Below are positions 12,244 through 24,573 of a DNA stretch of 50,615 bases, one piece after another. The DNA is taken from positions 1 through 50,615 of the forward strand of contig NZ_AVBF01000029.1 of the NCBI RefSeq assembly GCF_000770635.1, in the 5' to 3' direction. The notes beneath the pieces are model-generated. The model worked only from the letters and a program-made list of their open reading frames with translations, ran no database searches and was not told the DNA's origin. This DNA is from Pontibacillus yanchengensis Y32 (GTDB taxonomy: Bacteria > Bacillota > Bacilli > Bacillales > BH030062). The translations under genes were made by a program, and so were the position numbers. Position 1 is the first letter of the stretch. Each line of letters begins with the position of its first letter.

Positions 12244-13074
12244 TTATTTCTTACGACGACGAACGATATATTTATCAGTATCTTTGTTACGTTTACGAGT
12301 CTTCTTACCAAGAGTAGGTTTACCCCATGGAGACATTGGAGAAGGAAGACCGATTGGCGCGCGTCCTTCACCACCACCGTGTGGGTGATCAACTGGGTTC
12401 ATAACAGAACCACGAACAGTCGGACGGATACCTTTCCAACGAGAGCGTCCAGCTTTACCTACAGTGATAAGTTCGTGCTCTAAGTTACCAACTTGACCTA
12501 CAGTTGCGCGGCAAGTGCCAAGAATCAAGCGAACTTCACCTGAAGTTAAGCGAACTAGAGTATATTTACCTTCACGACCAAGGATTTGAGCTTGAGCACC
12601 TGCAGAACGAGCCAATTGCCCGCCATGACCTGGCTTTAACTCAATGTTGTGAATAGTAGTACCTACCGGAATATCTTTCAACGGAAGAGCGTTACCTACT
12701 TTGATGTCCGCTTCCTCACCAGCAATAATAGTAGTATCTACTTTAAGGCCTTTAGGAGCAAGGATATAACGCTTTTCACCATCAACATAGTTGATTAATG
12801 CAATGTTAGCGGAGCGGTTCGGATCGTACTCGATGCTAGCAACGCGGCCTGGTATTCCATCTTTGTCGCGATTGAAGTCGATTTTACGATATTGACGCTT
12901 ATGACCTCCGCCTTGATGACGAACTGTTAGACGACCTTGGTTATTACGTCCACCTTTGTTATGAAGTGGAGTTAACAAGGACTTTTCTGGTTGATCAGTT
13001 GTGATTTCGCTGAAATCAGAACCTGACATAAACCGACGACCGTTTGTGGTTGGTCTATATTTTTTAATCGCCAT
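12244..13074 (-). CDS. rplB: 50S ribosomal protein L2
   Basis: L2 is required for peptidyl-transferase activity and subunit association. The 276-residue product begins [20 protein letters not shown], has the OB-like and SH3-like domains, and the C-terminal signature [20 protein letters not shown] containing the conserved histidine implicated in catalytic-centre structure. It lies 34 nt after rplW and 54 nt before rpsS. Confidence 0.99.
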   Translation of the reverse strand: MAIKKYRPTTNGRRFMSGSDFSEITTDQPEKSLLTPLHNKGGRNNQGRLTVRHQGGGHKRQYRKIDFNRDKDGIPGRVASIEYDPNRSANIALINYVDGEKRYILAPKGLKVDTTIIAGEEADIKVGNALPLKDIPVGTTIHNIELKPGHGGQLARSAGAQAQILGREGKYTLVRLTSGEVRLILGTCRATVGQVGNLEHELITVGKAGRSRWKGIRPTVRGSVMNPVDHPHGGGEGRAPIGLPSPMSPWGKPTLGKKTRKRNKDTDKYIVRRRKK

Positions 13075-13108
13075 CTGTTTACCCTCCTTTATTATTGAAG
13101 TTTATTTA

Positions 13109-13399
13109 TTATGCACCTTCGAAGAATTCAAGGTCTTGGCTATCTTCAGTTAGCGTTACAATAGCTTTTTTACTATCTGAACGGTAACCTCCATAACGAC
13201 CCATACGCTTGAATTTACCTTTAGTGTTCATTGTGTTAACTTTTTCAACTTTAACATCAAAAATTGTTTGAATAGCTTCTTTGATTTCAGTTTTGTTTGA
13301 ATCTGCATCTACTTCAAACGTGTATTTTTTCTGTTCCATTATATCAGCAGATTGCTCTGTGATAATCGGGCGCTTAATAATATCACGTGGATCTTTCAT
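13109..13399 (-). CDS. rplW: 50S ribosomal protein L23
   Basis: L23 is the main docking site for trigger factor, SRP and SecYEG at the tunnel exit. The 96-residue product begins [20 protein letters not shown] and includes [20 protein letters not shown] and [20 protein letters not shown]. Its ATG overlaps the rplD stop by one base (TAATG). Confidence 0.98.
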   Translation of the reverse strand: MKDPRDIIKRPIITEQSADIMEQKKYTFEVDADSNKTEIKEAIQTIFDVKVEKVNTMNTKGKFKRMGRYGGYRSDSKKAIVTLTEDSQDLEFFEGA

Positions 13400-14019
13400 T
13401 ATGCAAGCACCTCCCCTGCTTTTTCAGCTGCTTCTTTAGTTAAAATCAGCTTGTCATGCGTTAGCAAGTCTAGTACATTTACCTGCTCAAGTGTTACGGC
13501 TTTAACACCAGGAATGTTGCTAGATGAACGTACAACATTTTCGTCATGGTCAACTGTAACAATTAAAGCTTCTTTTGCACTAAGTCCGTTTAGTAGGTTT
13601 GCAACTTCTTTTGTTTTTGGAGCTTCAAGTGAAAGACTCTCAAGAACGAAAAGGTCATTGCTTGCTGCTTTCTCAGAAAGAGCAGACTTTAGAGCTAAAC
13701 GACGTACTTTTTTAGGTAGCTTGTAGCTGTAACTGCGTGGTGTAGGACCAAATACAGTACCACCACCTACCCATTGTGGTGAACGGATGGAACCATGACG
13801 AGCACGTCCTGTTCCTTTTTGGCGCCAAGGTTTGCTGCCTCCGCCACTTACTTCTGATCTGTTTTTAACTTCATGAGTACCTTGACGTAATGAAGCGCGT
13901 TGCATCAATACTGTCTCATGCATAACATGTTCATTTGGTTCAATACCAAAAACGGCATCAGCTAATTCTACATCGCCAACTTGAGAACCGCTTTGGTTAT
14001 AAAGTGTTACTTTAGGCAT
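13399..14019 (-). CDS. rplD: 50S ribosomal protein L4
   Basis: L4 lines the upper exit tunnel; in several bacteria it also represses its own S10 operon by binding the leader. The 206-residue product shows the long loop [20 protein letters not shown] that reaches the tunnel, in the macrolide-sensitive form, and the C-terminal globular domain. It lies 25 nt after rplC and is coupled to rplW through TAATG. A candidate regulatory leader lies upstream of rpsJ. Confidence 0.98.
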   Translation of the reverse strand: MPKVTLYNQSGSQVGDVELADAVFGIEPNEHVMHETVLMQRASLRQGTHEVKNRSEVSGGGSKPWRQKGTGRARHGSIRSPQWVGGGTVFGPTPRSYSYKLPKKVRRLALKSALSEKAASNDLFVLESLSLEAPKTKEVANLLNGLSAKEALIVTVDHDENVVRSSSNIPGVKAVTLEQVNVLDLLTHDKLILTKEAAEKAGEVLA

Positions 14020-14044
14020 GACTTATCCTCCCTTCGTTTTGTAA

Positions 14045-14674
14045 TTATTGGACCGTGCTTGGGCCTGTAATTTTAACGTAAGATTTCTTTGCGCCAGGTA
14101 CATTACCTTTAACAAGTAGAAGATTACGTTCTTCGTCTACTTTAACAACCTCAAGGTTTTGGATTGTTACTGTTCTAGCACCCATTTGACCAGGTAGTTT
14201 TTTACCTTTGAATACGTGCATTGAGTTAATGTCACCCATAGTACCTGGACGACGGTGGTAACGAGAACCGTGTGTTAGTGGTCCAGTGGATTGGTTATGG
14301 CGTTTGATTGCGCCTTGGAAACCTTTGCCCTTAGAAGTACCAGTAACATCAATTTTGTCTCCAGCTGCAAATACGTTTACAGAAACCTCTTGACCCATTT
14401 CATAGTCTTCAAGGTTTGTATCACGGAATTCACGAATGAAGCGCTTAGGAGTTGCTTCAGCTTTTTCAACATGACCTTTGTCAGGCTTATTAGCTAACTT
14501 TACGCGCTTTTCAGCGAACCCTAACTGGATTGCTTCATATCCATCATTTTCAACTGTTTTCTTTTGAAGAACAACGTTTGGTTCTGCTTGAATAACAGTT
14601 ACTGGTGTTAACTCGCCGTTGTCATTGAAAAGCTGAGTCATACCAATTTTTCGACCTAAGATTCCTTTCGTCAT
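14045..14674 (-). CDS. rplC: 50S ribosomal protein L3
   Basis: L3 is one of the first proteins to bind 23S rRNA and its loop approaches the peptidyl-transferase centre. The 209-residue product begins [20 protein letters not shown], with the signature [20 protein letters not shown] and the loop [20 protein letters not shown]. It follows rpsJ by 30 nt. Confidence 0.98.
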   Translation of the reverse strand: MTKGILGRKIGMTQLFNDNGELTPVTVIQAEPNVVLQKKTVENDGYEAIQLGFAEKRVKLANKPDKGHVEKAEATPKRFIREFRDTNLEDYEMGQEVSVNVFAAGDKIDVTGTSKGKGFQGAIKRHNQSTGPLTHGSRYHRRPGTMGDINSMHVFKGKKLPGQMGARTVTIQNLEVVKVDEERNLLLVKGNVPGAKKSYVKITGPSTVQ

Positions 14675-14704
14675 CCGTTACACCTCCTATTTCGTTCTTA
14701 ATAT

Positions 14705-15110
<406 letters not shown>

Positions 15111-15150
15111 CAACCTTTCGCTTCATCGCCTTTTATGACCAACATTATTC

Positions 15151-15179
15151 ATTATAATAAATAGTCAGCCCATATGCAA
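15151..15179 (-). promoter_or_regulatory. Sigma-A promoter of the S10-spc-alpha superoperon
   Basis: Minus strand: -35 TTGCAT (15174-15179), exact 17 bp spacer, -10 TATAAT (15151-15156). The predicted start near 15144 gives a leader of about 130 nt before rpsJ. It is the only strong promoter seen upstream of the long r-protein cluster. Confidence 0.85.
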
Positions 15180-15730
15180 GAGTGAATTCAATATTTACCG
15201 TATGAATTCGCACTTTTAATATTATACAAATCCTATAGGCAGAAATCAAGGGATATATATAATTTTATTAGCTCTCTCTTGTCTAGACTTATAAATCGAG
15301 TTTCTTCTATTATAAAGTGTTAACTTGTATTCCTTCTCAAATCATTTCAAAAGAATAAAATATTCTCTAATGATAACTTACTGTGTCTTACTTACAATTA
15401 CGTAAATATTGTGTTTAAGAAGAAACCCTTTATAAACTCTGACTATATAGAATATCGCCATTATCGAATGCAAACTATAAATGCGGTTGATTGTAAATAC
15501 TCCCCCTAAGAAAAGAAGAACCACTTATATTAAAAAGATTCCATAACTTTTGGTATGGTAAACCATTTTAATAGCCTTATTTCAAATTAACATTAAATTG
15601 CGAAAATCATAGAACAATATATTGTTATTTTTCAACACGAGAGCGTATAAACGGAATGAAACCCCTCACTTACCTAAACCTGATTCTTTATGATTTTTAC
15701 TTTTCAAGCGAGCACGAGCAAAACACATAA
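15180..15730. other. Gene-free AT-rich stretch between rpsJ promoter and tuf
   Basis: No coding sequence of credible size or composition, no RNA gene and no clear terminator or promoter were seen here on either strand. In B. subtilis a protein gene (ybaC) lies between tufA and rpsJ; nothing resembling it is visible. The stretch is AT-rich with scattered stop codons in all frames and may be decayed sequence. Confidence 0.5.
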
Positions 15731-15778
15731 GTGGAGTTAAAAATGGTTACATCACTTTTTCATATATACAGATGCATT
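15731..15778. repeat. Dispersed repeat, right-end fragment (copy A0)
   Basis: The stretch beginning GTGGAGTTAAAAATGG and running through TTACATCACTTTTTC to ATACAGATGCATT aligns with the right end of the repeat at 50457-50508 (TGGAGCTGGACGTGGACAC, TTCACTTTTTTAG, ATACACAAGCATT). It is a truncated copy lying 32 bp before copy A. Confidence 0.5.
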
Positions 15779-15810
15779 AAGATCGCTAGAGACGAACAAA
15801 AGCGCAAGCA

Positions 15811-15892
15811 ATCCGATGTTGAATTATCGTAAGGAGGTGCAGGAAGTTACTACTCACTTGGCATTGGAGCTGGATGTGCTCACATCACTTTA
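15811..15892. repeat. Dispersed intergenic repeat, copy A
   Basis: The left part (ATCCGATGTTGAATTATCGT, then AAGGAGGTGCAGGAAG and ACTACTCACTTGGC) matches the repeat at 50315-50369 base for base at most positions. The right part (TTGGAGCTGGATGTGCTCAC, ATCACTTT) matches 50459-50490. The copy thus looks like the 50 kb copy with its central part of about 85 bp deleted. It lies just beyond the tuf terminator. Confidence 0.65.
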
Positions 15893-15938
15893 TCAAAATT
15901 AACCACAAACTTAACCCGTTTATACTATGCTAGACGAT

Positions 15939-15971
15939 AAAAAAAAGCAGCGAGCTCGAAAGCTCACTGCT
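15939..15971 (-). terminator. Intrinsic terminator after tuf
   Basis: Minus strand: AGCAGTGAGCT / AGCTCGCTGCT, 11 bp stem with one G-T pair, TTCG tetraloop, then a run of T (15939-15946). It starts about 20 nt past the tuf stop codon and ends the str operon. Confidence 0.92.
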
Positions 15972-15989
15972 TTTTATTATCTTAATAGG

Positions 15990-17180
<1,191 letters not shown>

Positions 17181-17240
17181 TGAAAACTTCCTCCTTTAAA
17201 TATGCAAAATTATAATTATAAACTAAATTTATTTGTGGCA

Positions 17241-17277
17241 TAGAATCGAAACGGTGTTCACACACGATTCGATTCTA
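17241..17277 (-). promoter_or_regulatory. Stem-loop at the predicted 5' end of tuf mRNA
   Basis: Arms TAGAATCGAA and TTCGATTCTA (10 bp, perfect) enclose a 17 nt region that itself has a GTGT/ACAC pairing. The structure begins within a base or two of the start point predicted from the tuf promoter. There is no T-run, so it is not a terminator; a 5'-terminal hairpin could protect the mRNA from decay. Confidence 0.55.
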
Positions 17278-17282
17278 TACTT

Positions 17283-17312
17283 ACAATACAAGTTATACTT
17301 GAAGTTAGTCAA
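17283..17312 (-). promoter_or_regulatory. Candidate sigma-A promoter for tuf
   Basis: Minus strand: -35 TTGACT (17307-17312), 18 bp spacer, -10 TATTGT (17283-17288). It lies between the fusA stop and tuf and would give a leader of about 95 nt. The -10 box is imperfect. B. subtilis tufA is also known to have its own promoter. Confidence 0.55.
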
Positions 17313-17320
17313 AAAATCAA

Positions 17321-19399
17321 TTATTGACCAGAATTTTTCTTAACTATTTCTTCAGAAATGCTCTTTGGTACTTCTTCATAATGAGAGAAGTGCATTGTGT
17401 ACGTTCCACGACCTTGCGTGTTAGAACGTAGACTTGTTGCATAACCAAACATTTCAGAAAGTGGTACGAATGCTTTTACAAGCTGAGCAGAACCACGAGT
17501 ATCCATACCTTCTACACGTCCACGACGGGAAGTTACGTCACCCATGATGTCACCCATGTACTCTTCTGGAATAACGATCTCAACTTTCATCATTGGCTCA
17601 AGAAGAACTGGTTTACACTTGTTCTTCGCTTCTTTAAGAGCCATGGAAGCTGCGACTTTATATGCCATTTCATTGGAGTCAACATCGTGGTAAGAACCAT
17701 CGAATAGAGTTGCTTTAATATCGATTAATGGATAACCAGCAACAACACCATTTTCCATAGCTTCTGAAATACCTTGTTGAACAGATGCGATGTATTCACG
17801 AGGAATTACACCACCAACGATTTTGTTGTTGAATTCAAAACCAGCGCCTTCTTCGTTTGGTTCAAATGTAACCCAAACGTGACCGTACTGACCACGACCA
17901 CCAGACTGACGTACGAATTTACCTTCAACATCAGCTGAGCCACGGAATGTTTCACGGTAAGCAACTTGTGGATTACCAATGTTCGCTTCTACCTTGAACT
18001 CAACCTTCAGACGGTCAACGATAACGTCAAGGTGAAGTTCACCCATACCAGAGATAATCGTTTGGCCTGTTTCAACGTTCGTTTCTGTTTTGAAAGTAGG
18101 GTCTTCTTCAGCTAATTTAGTTAGAGCAACTGCCATCTTGTCTTGGTCTGCTTTAGACTTCGGCTCAATGGCAACTGAGATAACTGGATCAGGGAAGTCC
18201 ATGGATTCAAGAATAACAAGATTCTTTTCATCACAAAGTGTGTCACCTGTTGCAGTATCTTTCAAACCAACACCAGCTGCAATATCTCCTGCATATACGT
18301 CAGAGATTTCTTGACGGGAGTTTGCGTGCATTTGCAGAATACGACCTACACGCTCACGCTTATCCTTTGTCGAGTTTCTTACGTATGATCCCGAGCTTAG
18401 TACACCAGAATACACACGGAAGAATGTTAGTTTACCAACGTAAGGGTCCGTCATAACCTTAAAGGCCAGTGCAGAGAAGGGTTCTTTGTCGTCTGGACGA
18501 CGAACAACTTCTTCTTCTGTACGTGGAACGAAACCTTCGATTGGAGGTACGTCAAGAGGTGATGGTAGATAATCGATAACTGCATCAATTAGTAGCTGTA
18601 CACCTTTGTTCTTGAAGGCAGAGCCACAAAGTACCGGATAGAAGTCAACGCTCAATGTTGCTTTACGAATAGCTTTCATAAGCTCATCGTTAGAGATTTC
18701 TTCTCCTTCAAGGTACTTCATCATCATATCTTCATCTGATTCTGCAACACCTTCAACTAATTTACCGCGATATTCATCAGCGATTTCCTTGTGACTGTCA
18801 GGAATTTCACGAGCTTCAGCACGTGTACCTAAATCATCAAGGTAGTAGTAAGCTTGCATTCCGATAAGGTCAATAACACCTTCAAAATTGTCCTCTGCAC
18901 CAATTGGTAGTTGGATTGGGTGCGCATTAGCACCTAGACGATCTTGTAGTGTACCTACGGAATATAGGAAGTCAGCTCCTACTTTGTCCATCTTGTTAAC
19001 GAAAACAATACGTGGAACACCGTAAGTAGTAGCCTGACGCCATACTGTTTCAGTTTGTGGTTCTACACCTGACTGTGCGTCAAGTACTGCCACTGAACCA
19101 TCAAGCACACGAAGGGAACGTTCAACCTCAACCGTGAAGTCTACGTGTCCAGGAGTATCGATAATGTTAATACGATGATCCTTCCACTGAGCTGTTGTTG
19201 CAGCTGAAGTGATTGTAATTCCGCGTTCTTGTTCCTGTGACATCCAGTCCATTTGAGAAGCACCTTCGTGTGTTTCTCCTAGCTTGTGAATGCGTCCTGT
19301 GTAGAAAAGAATACGCTCGGTAGCAGTTGTTTTACCCGCATCAATGTGCGCCATGATACCAATGTTACGTGTCTTCTCCAAGGAGAACTCTCTTGGCAT
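17321..19399 (-). CDS. fusA: Elongation factor G
   Basis: EF-G is the GTPase that drives ribosomal translocation and, with RRF, recycling. The 692-residue product has G1 AHIDAGKTT at residues 17-25, switch [23 protein letters not shown]4 NKMDK, and domains II-V with [16 protein letters not shown] (domain IV) and the C-terminal [19 protein letters not shown]. Length is normal. It lies between rpsG and tuf in the str operon; a GGAAGGAG site precedes the ATG. Confidence 0.99.
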   Translation of the reverse strand: MPREFSLEKTRNIGIMAHIDAGKTTATERILFYTGRIHKLGETHEGASQMDWMSQEQERGITITSAATTAQWKDHRINIIDTPGHVDFTVEVERSLRVLDGSVAVLDAQSGVEPQTETVWRQATTYGVPRIVFVNKMDKVGADFLYSVGTLQDRLGANAHPIQLPIGAEDNFEGVIDLIGMQAYYYLDDLGTRAEAREIPDSHKEIADEYRGKLVEGVAESDEDMMMKYLEGEEISNDELMKAIRKATLSVDFYPVLCGSAFKNKGVQLLIDAVIDYLPSPLDVPPIEGFVPRTEEEVVRRPDDKEPFSALAFKVMTDPYVGKLTFFRVYSGVLSSGSYVRNSTKDKRERVGRILQMHANSRQEISDVYAGDIAAGVGLKDTATGDTLCDEKNLVILESMDFPDPVISVAIEPKSKADQDKMAVALTKLAEEDPTFKTETNVETGQTIISGMGELHLDVIVDRLKVEFKVEANIGNPQVAYRETFRGSADVEGKFVRQSGGRGQYGHVWVTFEPNEEGAGFEFNNKIVGGVIPREYIASVQQGISEAMENGVVAGYPLIDIKATLFDGSYHDVDSNEMAYKVAASMALKEAKNKCKPVLLEPMMKVEIVIPEEYMGDIMGDVTSRRGRVEGMDTRGSAQLVKAFVPLSEMFGYATSLRSNTQGRGTYTMHFSHYEEVPKSISEEIVKKNSGQ

Positions 19400-19444
19400 G
19401 AATTCTTCTCCTTCCTATTGGGTGGTATAGTGTTGGTTTCGCTA

Positions 19445-19915
19445 TTACCAGCGATAGTGAGCAAATGCTTTGTTTGCTTCAGCCATTTTATGAACATCTT
19501 CACGTTTCTTAACAGAAGCGCCAGTGTTGTTCGCAGCGTCTAGAATTTCATTAGCTAAACGCTCTTCCATCGTTTTCTCACCGCGAAGACGAGAATAATT
19601 CACTAACCAACGTAGTCCTAGTGCTTGACGACGCTCAGGGCGTACTTCAACTGGTACCTGATAGTTAGATCCACCTACACGACGTGCTCTAACCTCAAGT
19701 ACTGGCATTACGTTTTTAAGTGCTTGTTCAAAAGTTTCCATAGCGTCATTTCCGCTACGTTCTTGTACAAGATCGAAAGCTTTGTAAAGAATTTTTTGCG
19801 CTTTACCGCGTCGTCCGTCCACCATGATTTGGTTGATCAGGCGAGTTACAAGCTTTGAGTTGTACATTGGGTCCGGTAAGACATCACGCTTTGGTACTGG
19901 TCCTTTACGTGGCAT
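19445..19915 (-). CDS. rpsG: 30S ribosomal protein S7
   Basis: S7 nucleates 30S head assembly and borders the E site; in E. coli it represses the str operon. The 156-residue product begins [20 protein letters not shown] and includes [20 protein letters not shown] and the end [11 protein letters not shown]. An in-frame reading from 19933 would include six codons overlapping the ribosome-binding site; the ATG at 19915 matches family length and is preceded by GGAGG. Confidence 0.98.
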   Translation of the reverse strand: MPRKGPVPKRDVLPDPMYNSKLVTRLINQIMVDGRRGKAQKILYKAFDLVQERSGNDAMETFEQALKNVMPVLEVRARRVGGSNYQVPVEVRPERRQALGLRWLVNYSRLRGEKTMEERLANEILDAANNTGASVKKREDVHKMAEANKAFAHYRW

Positions 19916-19975
19916 ATGTCCCCCTCCTTTCAAGAGTAGTTACTATTTTTTATCTAAGATGCATGAGAGCATGCA

Positions 19976-20389
19976 TTACTTTTTAGGCTTCTTAGTTCCG
20001 TACTTGGAACGACCTTGCTTACGGCCTTCAACACCTGCTGTATCAAGTGCACCACGAACAACGTGATAACGCACACCTGGTAAGTCCTTAACACGACCGC
20101 CACGGATAAGAACAACACTGTGCTCTTGTAGGTTGTGGCCAATACCAGGGATATACGCAGTAACCTCGATGCTGTTTGTTAAACGAACACGTGCATATTT
20201 ACGAAGTGCAGAGTTCGGTTTCTTTGGTGTTAGTGTCCCAACACGTGTACAAACACCACGCTTTTGAGGTGATGAAAGATCAGTATAACGCTTTTTAAAG
20301 CTGTTGTAACCTTTGTTTAGGGCTGGAGAGTCAGACTTTTTCGTCTTTGAAACACGCCCTTTGCGTACTAATTGGTTAATAGTAGGCAT
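19976..20389 (-). CDS. rpsL: 30S ribosomal protein S12
   Basis: S12 controls decoding accuracy at the A site. The 137-residue product begins [20 protein letters not shown]. The two lysines altered in streptomycin-resistant mutants are wild type here ([10 protein letters not shown] and [12 protein letters not shown] loops), so the protein itself predicts streptomycin sensitivity. It lies between ybxF and rpsG; its leader has a small AACCAC/GTGGTT hairpin (20431-20450) of unknown role. Confidence 0.98.
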   Translation of the reverse strand: MPTINQLVRKGRVSKTKKSDSPALNKGYNSFKKRYTDLSSPQKRGVCTRVGTLTPKKPNSALRKYARVRLTNSIEVTAYIPGIGHNLQEHSVVLIRGGRVKDLPGVRYHVVRGALDTAGVEGRKQGRSKYGTKKPKK

Positions 20390-20498
20390 TCTATTTTCCT
20401 CCCTTCAAATCTAATTGAGTAAAACCACACATCCAGGTGGTTCATAAATAGGCAAAAAACAAAGCTTTCGCGAATGACAGAATCATACCGCCAAAACT

Positions 20499-20750
20499 TC
20501 ATTGCTTTATCGCCACTACAGCTGCTCCAACATCAATCCCACAAGCATTTCCTAATTTATTCATAGAATCTACTTGTGTGACAGGAGTTGTTAACTCCTT
20601 AGCAAGACGCAGCACTCTAGTAGTTACTTGCTGGTCAGCATCTTCAGCAATGATAACTTCTTGAACTTCACCATGTTTCATTGCTTTCATGGTTTGTTTA
20701 GTTCCAATTACTATATTCGGCTTAGCCTGTGCTACTTTTTCATAAGACAT
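20499..20750 (-). CDS. rplGB: L7Ae-family ribosomal protein (YbxF, L7Ae-like)
   Basis: An 83-residue member of the L7Ae/L30e/S12e family, which binds kink-turn RNA; the B. subtilis YbxF protein is known to bind k-turns and associate with ribosomes. Sequence starts [20 protein letters not shown] and contains [16 protein letters not shown] and the [22 protein letters not shown]-binding loop. A reading from 20807 would add 19 residues; GGAGG lies 9 nt before the ATG at 20750, which is the chosen start. It is the first gene of the str operon. Confidence 0.93.
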   Translation of the reverse strand: MSYEKVAQAKPNIVIGTKQTMKAMKHGEVQEVIIAEDADQQVTTRVLRLAKELTTPVTQVDSMNKLGNACGIDVGAAVVAIKQ

Positions 20751-20797
20751 ATAAAATATCCTCCAAAGTAACAAGGATAAATGGAAGCACCTTGAAT

Positions 20798-20826
20798 ATA
20801 GTATCACTCACCTACAGTAATGTCAA
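20798..20826 (-). promoter_or_regulatory. Sigma-A promoter of the ybxF-str operon
   Basis: Minus strand: -35 TTGACA (20821-20826), 17 bp spacer, -10 TACTAT (20798-20803). The predicted start near 20791 is about 40 nt upstream of ybxF. It lies in the 140 nt gap after rpoC, for which no intrinsic terminator was seen. Confidence 0.85.
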
Positions 20827-20890
20827 CGTAGTTTAAATGATTTTTTCAAGATACTTCCGTTATTATCACTTGCAACATCAACTTAATGAT

Positions 20891-23800
20891 TTAGGATTGG
20901 GTAATCTCTTCTGGCTCTTCTGCCTTGATCATATCTTCTGTTAGTTCATCTGATGCAGGTTGAACACTGCGATATCTAGGCATTCCCGTACCAGCTGGCA
21001 CAAGTTTACCAATGATAACATTCTCTTTAAGACCTAGTAACTCGTCACGTTTTCCTTTAATTGCAGCATCTGTAAGAACTCGTGTTGTTTCTTGGAAGGA
21101 AGCTGCTGATAAGAAGGAATCTGTTTCAAGAGATGCCTTAGTAATGCCAAGAAGTACTGGACGACCAAATGCCGGTTGCTTGCCAGTTAGCAATGCATTT
21201 TCATTTGCTTCTTTGAATTGGTGAATCTCAAGTAATGAACCAGGTAGTACATCTGTATCACCAGCATCATGTACTCGGATTTTACGAAGCATCTGACGAA
21301 CCATAACTTCAACGTGCTTGTCGCCGATTTCAACACCTTGCATACGATATACTTTTTGTACCTCTTTTAGCAAGTACGTTTCAACGCCTTCTAAGCCTTG
21401 AATCTTCAATAGATCTTTAGGATCAATTGAACCTTCTGTTAATGGTTCACCTGCGATGACAGAGTCACCAACAGCGACTTTCATACGAGCACCATAGGAA
21501 GCTGTGTAGCTACGCTTTTCAACTTCACCTTGAATGGAAATCTCTAGTTTATCTTTTACTTCATTAACTTCCTCAACTGTACCGTGAATCTCACTGATTA
21601 CAGCTTGCCCTTTAGGGTTACGAGCTTCGAATAGCTCTTGGATACGAGGAAGACCTTGCGTGATGTCATCTCCTGCAACACCACCTGTGTGGAAGGTACG
21701 CATTGTAAGCTGTGTACCTGGTTCACCGATTGATTGTGCTGCGATGATTCCAACTGCTTCTCCAACTTCAACTTCGGAACCTGTAGCAAGGTTACGACCA
21801 TAACACTTCTTACATACACCATGGTGTGTGTTACACGTGAACACAGAACGGATAACTGCACTCTTAACACCAGAGTCAGAGATATATTTAGCAGCATCTT
21901 CAGAAATTACTTCATTAGGTTTCGCTAATACTTCGCCTGTTTCTGGATGTTTAATTGTTTGGAATGCAGTACGTCCAACGAGACGATCCACAATTGGTTC
22001 GATCATTTCAGTACCTTCACGTAAATCCATGACTTCTAAACCGCGGTCTGTACCACAATCATCTTCACGAACAATTACGTCCTGAGCCACGTCTACAAGT
22101 CGACGAGTCAGATAACCTGAGTCGGCGGTCTTAAGTGCCGTATCGGCAAGACCCTTACGTGCACCGTGAGTGGAGATAAAGTATTCAAGTACCGTTAAGC
22201 CTTCACGGAAACTGGACTTGATCGGTAACTCAATAATCTTACCAGCCGGGTTGGCCATAAGACCACGCATACCAGCTAACTGTGTAAAGTTAGATGCGTT
22301 ACCACGTGCACCAGAATCACTCATCATAAAGATAGGGTTCGTTGGGTCTAAGGATTTCATCAGGCGTTCTTGAATGTCATCTTTGGCTGCTGACCAAATT
22401 GCGATAACACGATCGTAACGCTCATCATCCGTAATAAGTCCACGACGGAATTGTTTCATTACTCTATCAACTTTACCTTGAGCTTCATCTAGAATTTCTT
22501 GTTTTTCTGGAAGTACAACGATGTCAGAGACACCAACTGTAATACCTGCTTTAGTGGAATAAGCGAAACCAAGATCCTTCATGCGGTCAAGCATTCTGGA
22601 TGTTTCACTAATCTTAAAGCGTTTGAATACTTCTGCGATTACGTTACCAAGAATCTTCTTCTTGAATGGCTCTACAAGCTCACGAGCCTGAATGTTTTCT
22701 ATTACATTTGTTCCCTTAGGGATGAAGTAATGTTCAGGTGTTCGCTCTTCAAGATTTGATTGCGTTGGTTCGTTAATATAAGGGAATGACTCTGGCAGAA
22801 TCTCGTTAAAGATTAGTTTACCAACAGTCGTAATTAGTAACTGATTGTTTTGTTCCTCAGTGAATGTCCCATTATCCAAGGATGAAGCTTGCACAGCTAC
22901 ACGAGTGTGTAGGTGAACATATCCATTCTGGTAAGCAATTAGAGCTTCGTGTGTATCCTTAAATACTTTACCTTCACCAATAGCACCTTCACGTTCAAGA
23001 GTAAGGTAATAGTTACCTAATACCATGTCCTGGGAAGGAGTAACAACCGGCTTACCATCCTTAGGGTTTAGGATGTTTTGAGCTGCTAGCATTAAAATAC
23101 GAGCTTCAGCTTGCGCTTCTGCAGATAATGGTACGTGAACAGCCATTTGGTCACCGTCAAAGTCTGCGTTGTACGCCGTACAAACTAGTGGGTGAAGACG
23201 GATTGCTCGACCTTCAACTAGTGTAGGTTCGAACGCCTGAATACCTAAGCGGTGAAGCGTCGGTGCACGGTTAAGAAGCACTGGGTGCTCTTTGATTACC
23301 TCTTCTAGCACATCCCAAACTTCTGGGTGGATACGCTCGATTTTACGCTTCGCAGATTTAATGTTGTGTGCAAGTCCTCGATCAACTAGTTCTCTCATAA
23401 CAAATGGCTTGAATAGCTCAAGTGCCATTTCTTTTGGAAGACCAACTTGGTACATCTTCAGACTAGGTCCAACTACGATAACGGAACGACCTGAGTAGTC
23501 AACACGTTTACCTAGAAGGTTCTGACGGAAACGACCTTGTTTACCTTTAAGCATATGAGATAGTGATTTTAACGGACGGTTTCCTGGTCCAGTAACTGGG
23601 CGTCCACGACGACCATTATCGATTAGGGCGTCAACTGACTCTTGAAGCATACGCTTTTCGTTCTGAACGATAATTGTAGGAGCTCCAAGATCTAACAGAC
23701 GCTTAAGACGGTTATTACGGTTAATAACACGACGATATAAATCGTTTAAGTCGGAAGTCGCAAAACGACCACCATCCAATTGAACCATTGGACGTAGCTC

Positions 23801-24508
23801 TGGAGGTATAACTGGAAGAACATCTAGAATCATCCATGAAGGATCATTACCAGATCCACGGAAGGCCTCTAGTACTTCTAAACGCTTAATAGCACGAGTA
23901 CGTCGCTGACCTTGAGCAGTTTTAAGTTCTTCTTTAAGTGTTTCTACCTCTTTATCAAGATCAATGTCTTGTAGCAATCTACGAATAGATTCCGCGCCCA
24001 TCATTGCTTGGAATGACTTACCGTATTTTTCACGGTATGTGCGGTACTCTTTTTCAGAAAGTAATTGCTTCTTCTCAAGTGCTGTATCACCTGGGTCTGT
24101 AACCACATAAGCCGCGAAGTAAATAACTTCTTCTAAGGCACGTGGAGACATATCAAGTACGAGTCCCATACGACTTGGGATACCTTTGAAGTACCAGATG
24201 TGAGAGACAGGGGCAGCTAGCTCTAAGTGCCCCATACGCTCACGACGTACTTTTGCTTTGGTAACTTCAACTCCACAACGGTCACAAACAATCCCTTTGT
24301 AACGTACTCGTTTGTATTTACCGCAGTGACATTCCCAATCTTTTGTAGGACCAAAGATACGTTCACAAAACAGTCCATCTTTTTCAGGTTTTAGCGTACG
24401 ATAGTTAATTGTTTCTGGCTTCTTAACCTCACCGAAAGACCAAGAACGAATCTTTTCTGGTGAAGCTAAACCTATTTTCATATATTCAAAATTATTTACA
24501 TCTAGCAA
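20891..24508 (-). CDS. rpoC: RNA polymerase subunit beta'
   Basis: Catalytic subunit of RNA polymerase. The 1205-residue product has the N-terminal zinc site (C60, C62, C75, C78), the rudder and bridge regions, and the absolutely conserved [12 protein letters not shown] motif near residue 450 that holds the catalytic magnesium. The second zinc cluster is visible around [19 protein letters not shown]. The trigger-loop region [16 protein letters not shown] follows. C terminus is acidic ([15 protein letters not shown]). It follows rpoB by 65 nt. Length is the Bacillus norm. Confidence 0.99.
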   Translation of the reverse strand: MLDVNNFEYMKIGLASPEKIRSWSFGEVKKPETINYRTLKPEKDGLFCERIFGPTKDWECHCGKYKRVRYKGIVCDRCGVEVTKAKVRRERMGHLELAAPVSHIWYFKGIPSRMGLVLDMSPRALEEVIYFAAYVVTDPGDTALEKKQLLSEKEYRTYREKYGKSFQAMMGAESIRRLLQDIDLDKEVETLKEELKTAQGQRRTRAIKRLEVLEAFRGSGNDPSWMILDVLPVIPPELRPMVQLDGGRFATSDLNDLYRRVINRNNRLKRLLDLGAPTIIVQNEKRMLQESVDALIDNGRRGRPVTGPGNRPLKSLSHMLKGKQGRFRQNLLGKRVDYSGRSVIVVGPSLKMYQVGLPKEMALELFKPFVMRELVDRGLAHNIKSAKRKIERIHPEVWDVLEEVIKEHPVLLNRAPTLHRLGIQAFEPTLVEGRAIRLHPLVCTAYNADFDGDQMAVHVPLSAEAQAEARILMLAAQNILNPKDGKPVVTPSQDMVLGNYYLTLEREGAIGEGKVFKDTHEALIAYQNGYVHLHTRVAVQASSLDNGTFTEEQNNQLLITTVGKLIFNEILPESFPYINEPTQSNLEERTPEHYFIPKGTNVIENIQARELVEPFKKKILGNVIAEVFKRFKISETSRMLDRMKDLGFAYSTKAGITVGVSDIVVLPEKQEILDEAQGKVDRVMKQFRRGLITDDERYDRVIAIWSAAKDDIQERLMKSLDPTNPIFMMSDSGARGNASNFTQLAGMRGLMANPAGKIIELPIKSSFREGLTVLEYFISTHGARKGLADTALKTADSGYLTRRLVDVAQDVIVREDDCGTDRGLEVMDLREGTEMIEPIVDRLVGRTAFQTIKHPETGEVLAKPNEVISEDAAKYISDSGVKSAVIRSVFTCNTHHGVCKKCYGRNLATGSEVEVGEAVGIIAAQSIGEPGTQLTMRTFHTGGVAGDDITQGLPRIQELFEARNPKGQAVISEIHGTVEEVNEVKDKLEISIQGEVEKRSYTASYGARMKVAVGDSVIAGEPLTEGSIDPKDLLKIQGLEGVETYLLKEVQKVYRMQGVEIGDKHVEVMVRQMLRKIRVHDAGDTDVLPGSLLEIHQFKEANENALLTGKQPAFGRPVLLGITKASLETDSFLSAASFQETTRVLTDAAIKGKRDELLGLKENVIIGKLVPAGTGMPRYRSVQPASDELTEDMIKAEEPEEITQS

Positions 24509-24573
24509 GGGGCCTACCTCCCTTATAGTATCCAGGTTTTACCCTAAGCTTAGAAATACAACGTCTCAAGCTT

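Noticed and set aside
15829-15840. Perfect Shine-Dalgarno-like TAAGGAGGTGC on the plus strand
   Set aside because: No start codon and open frame follow; the segment is part of the dispersed repeat.
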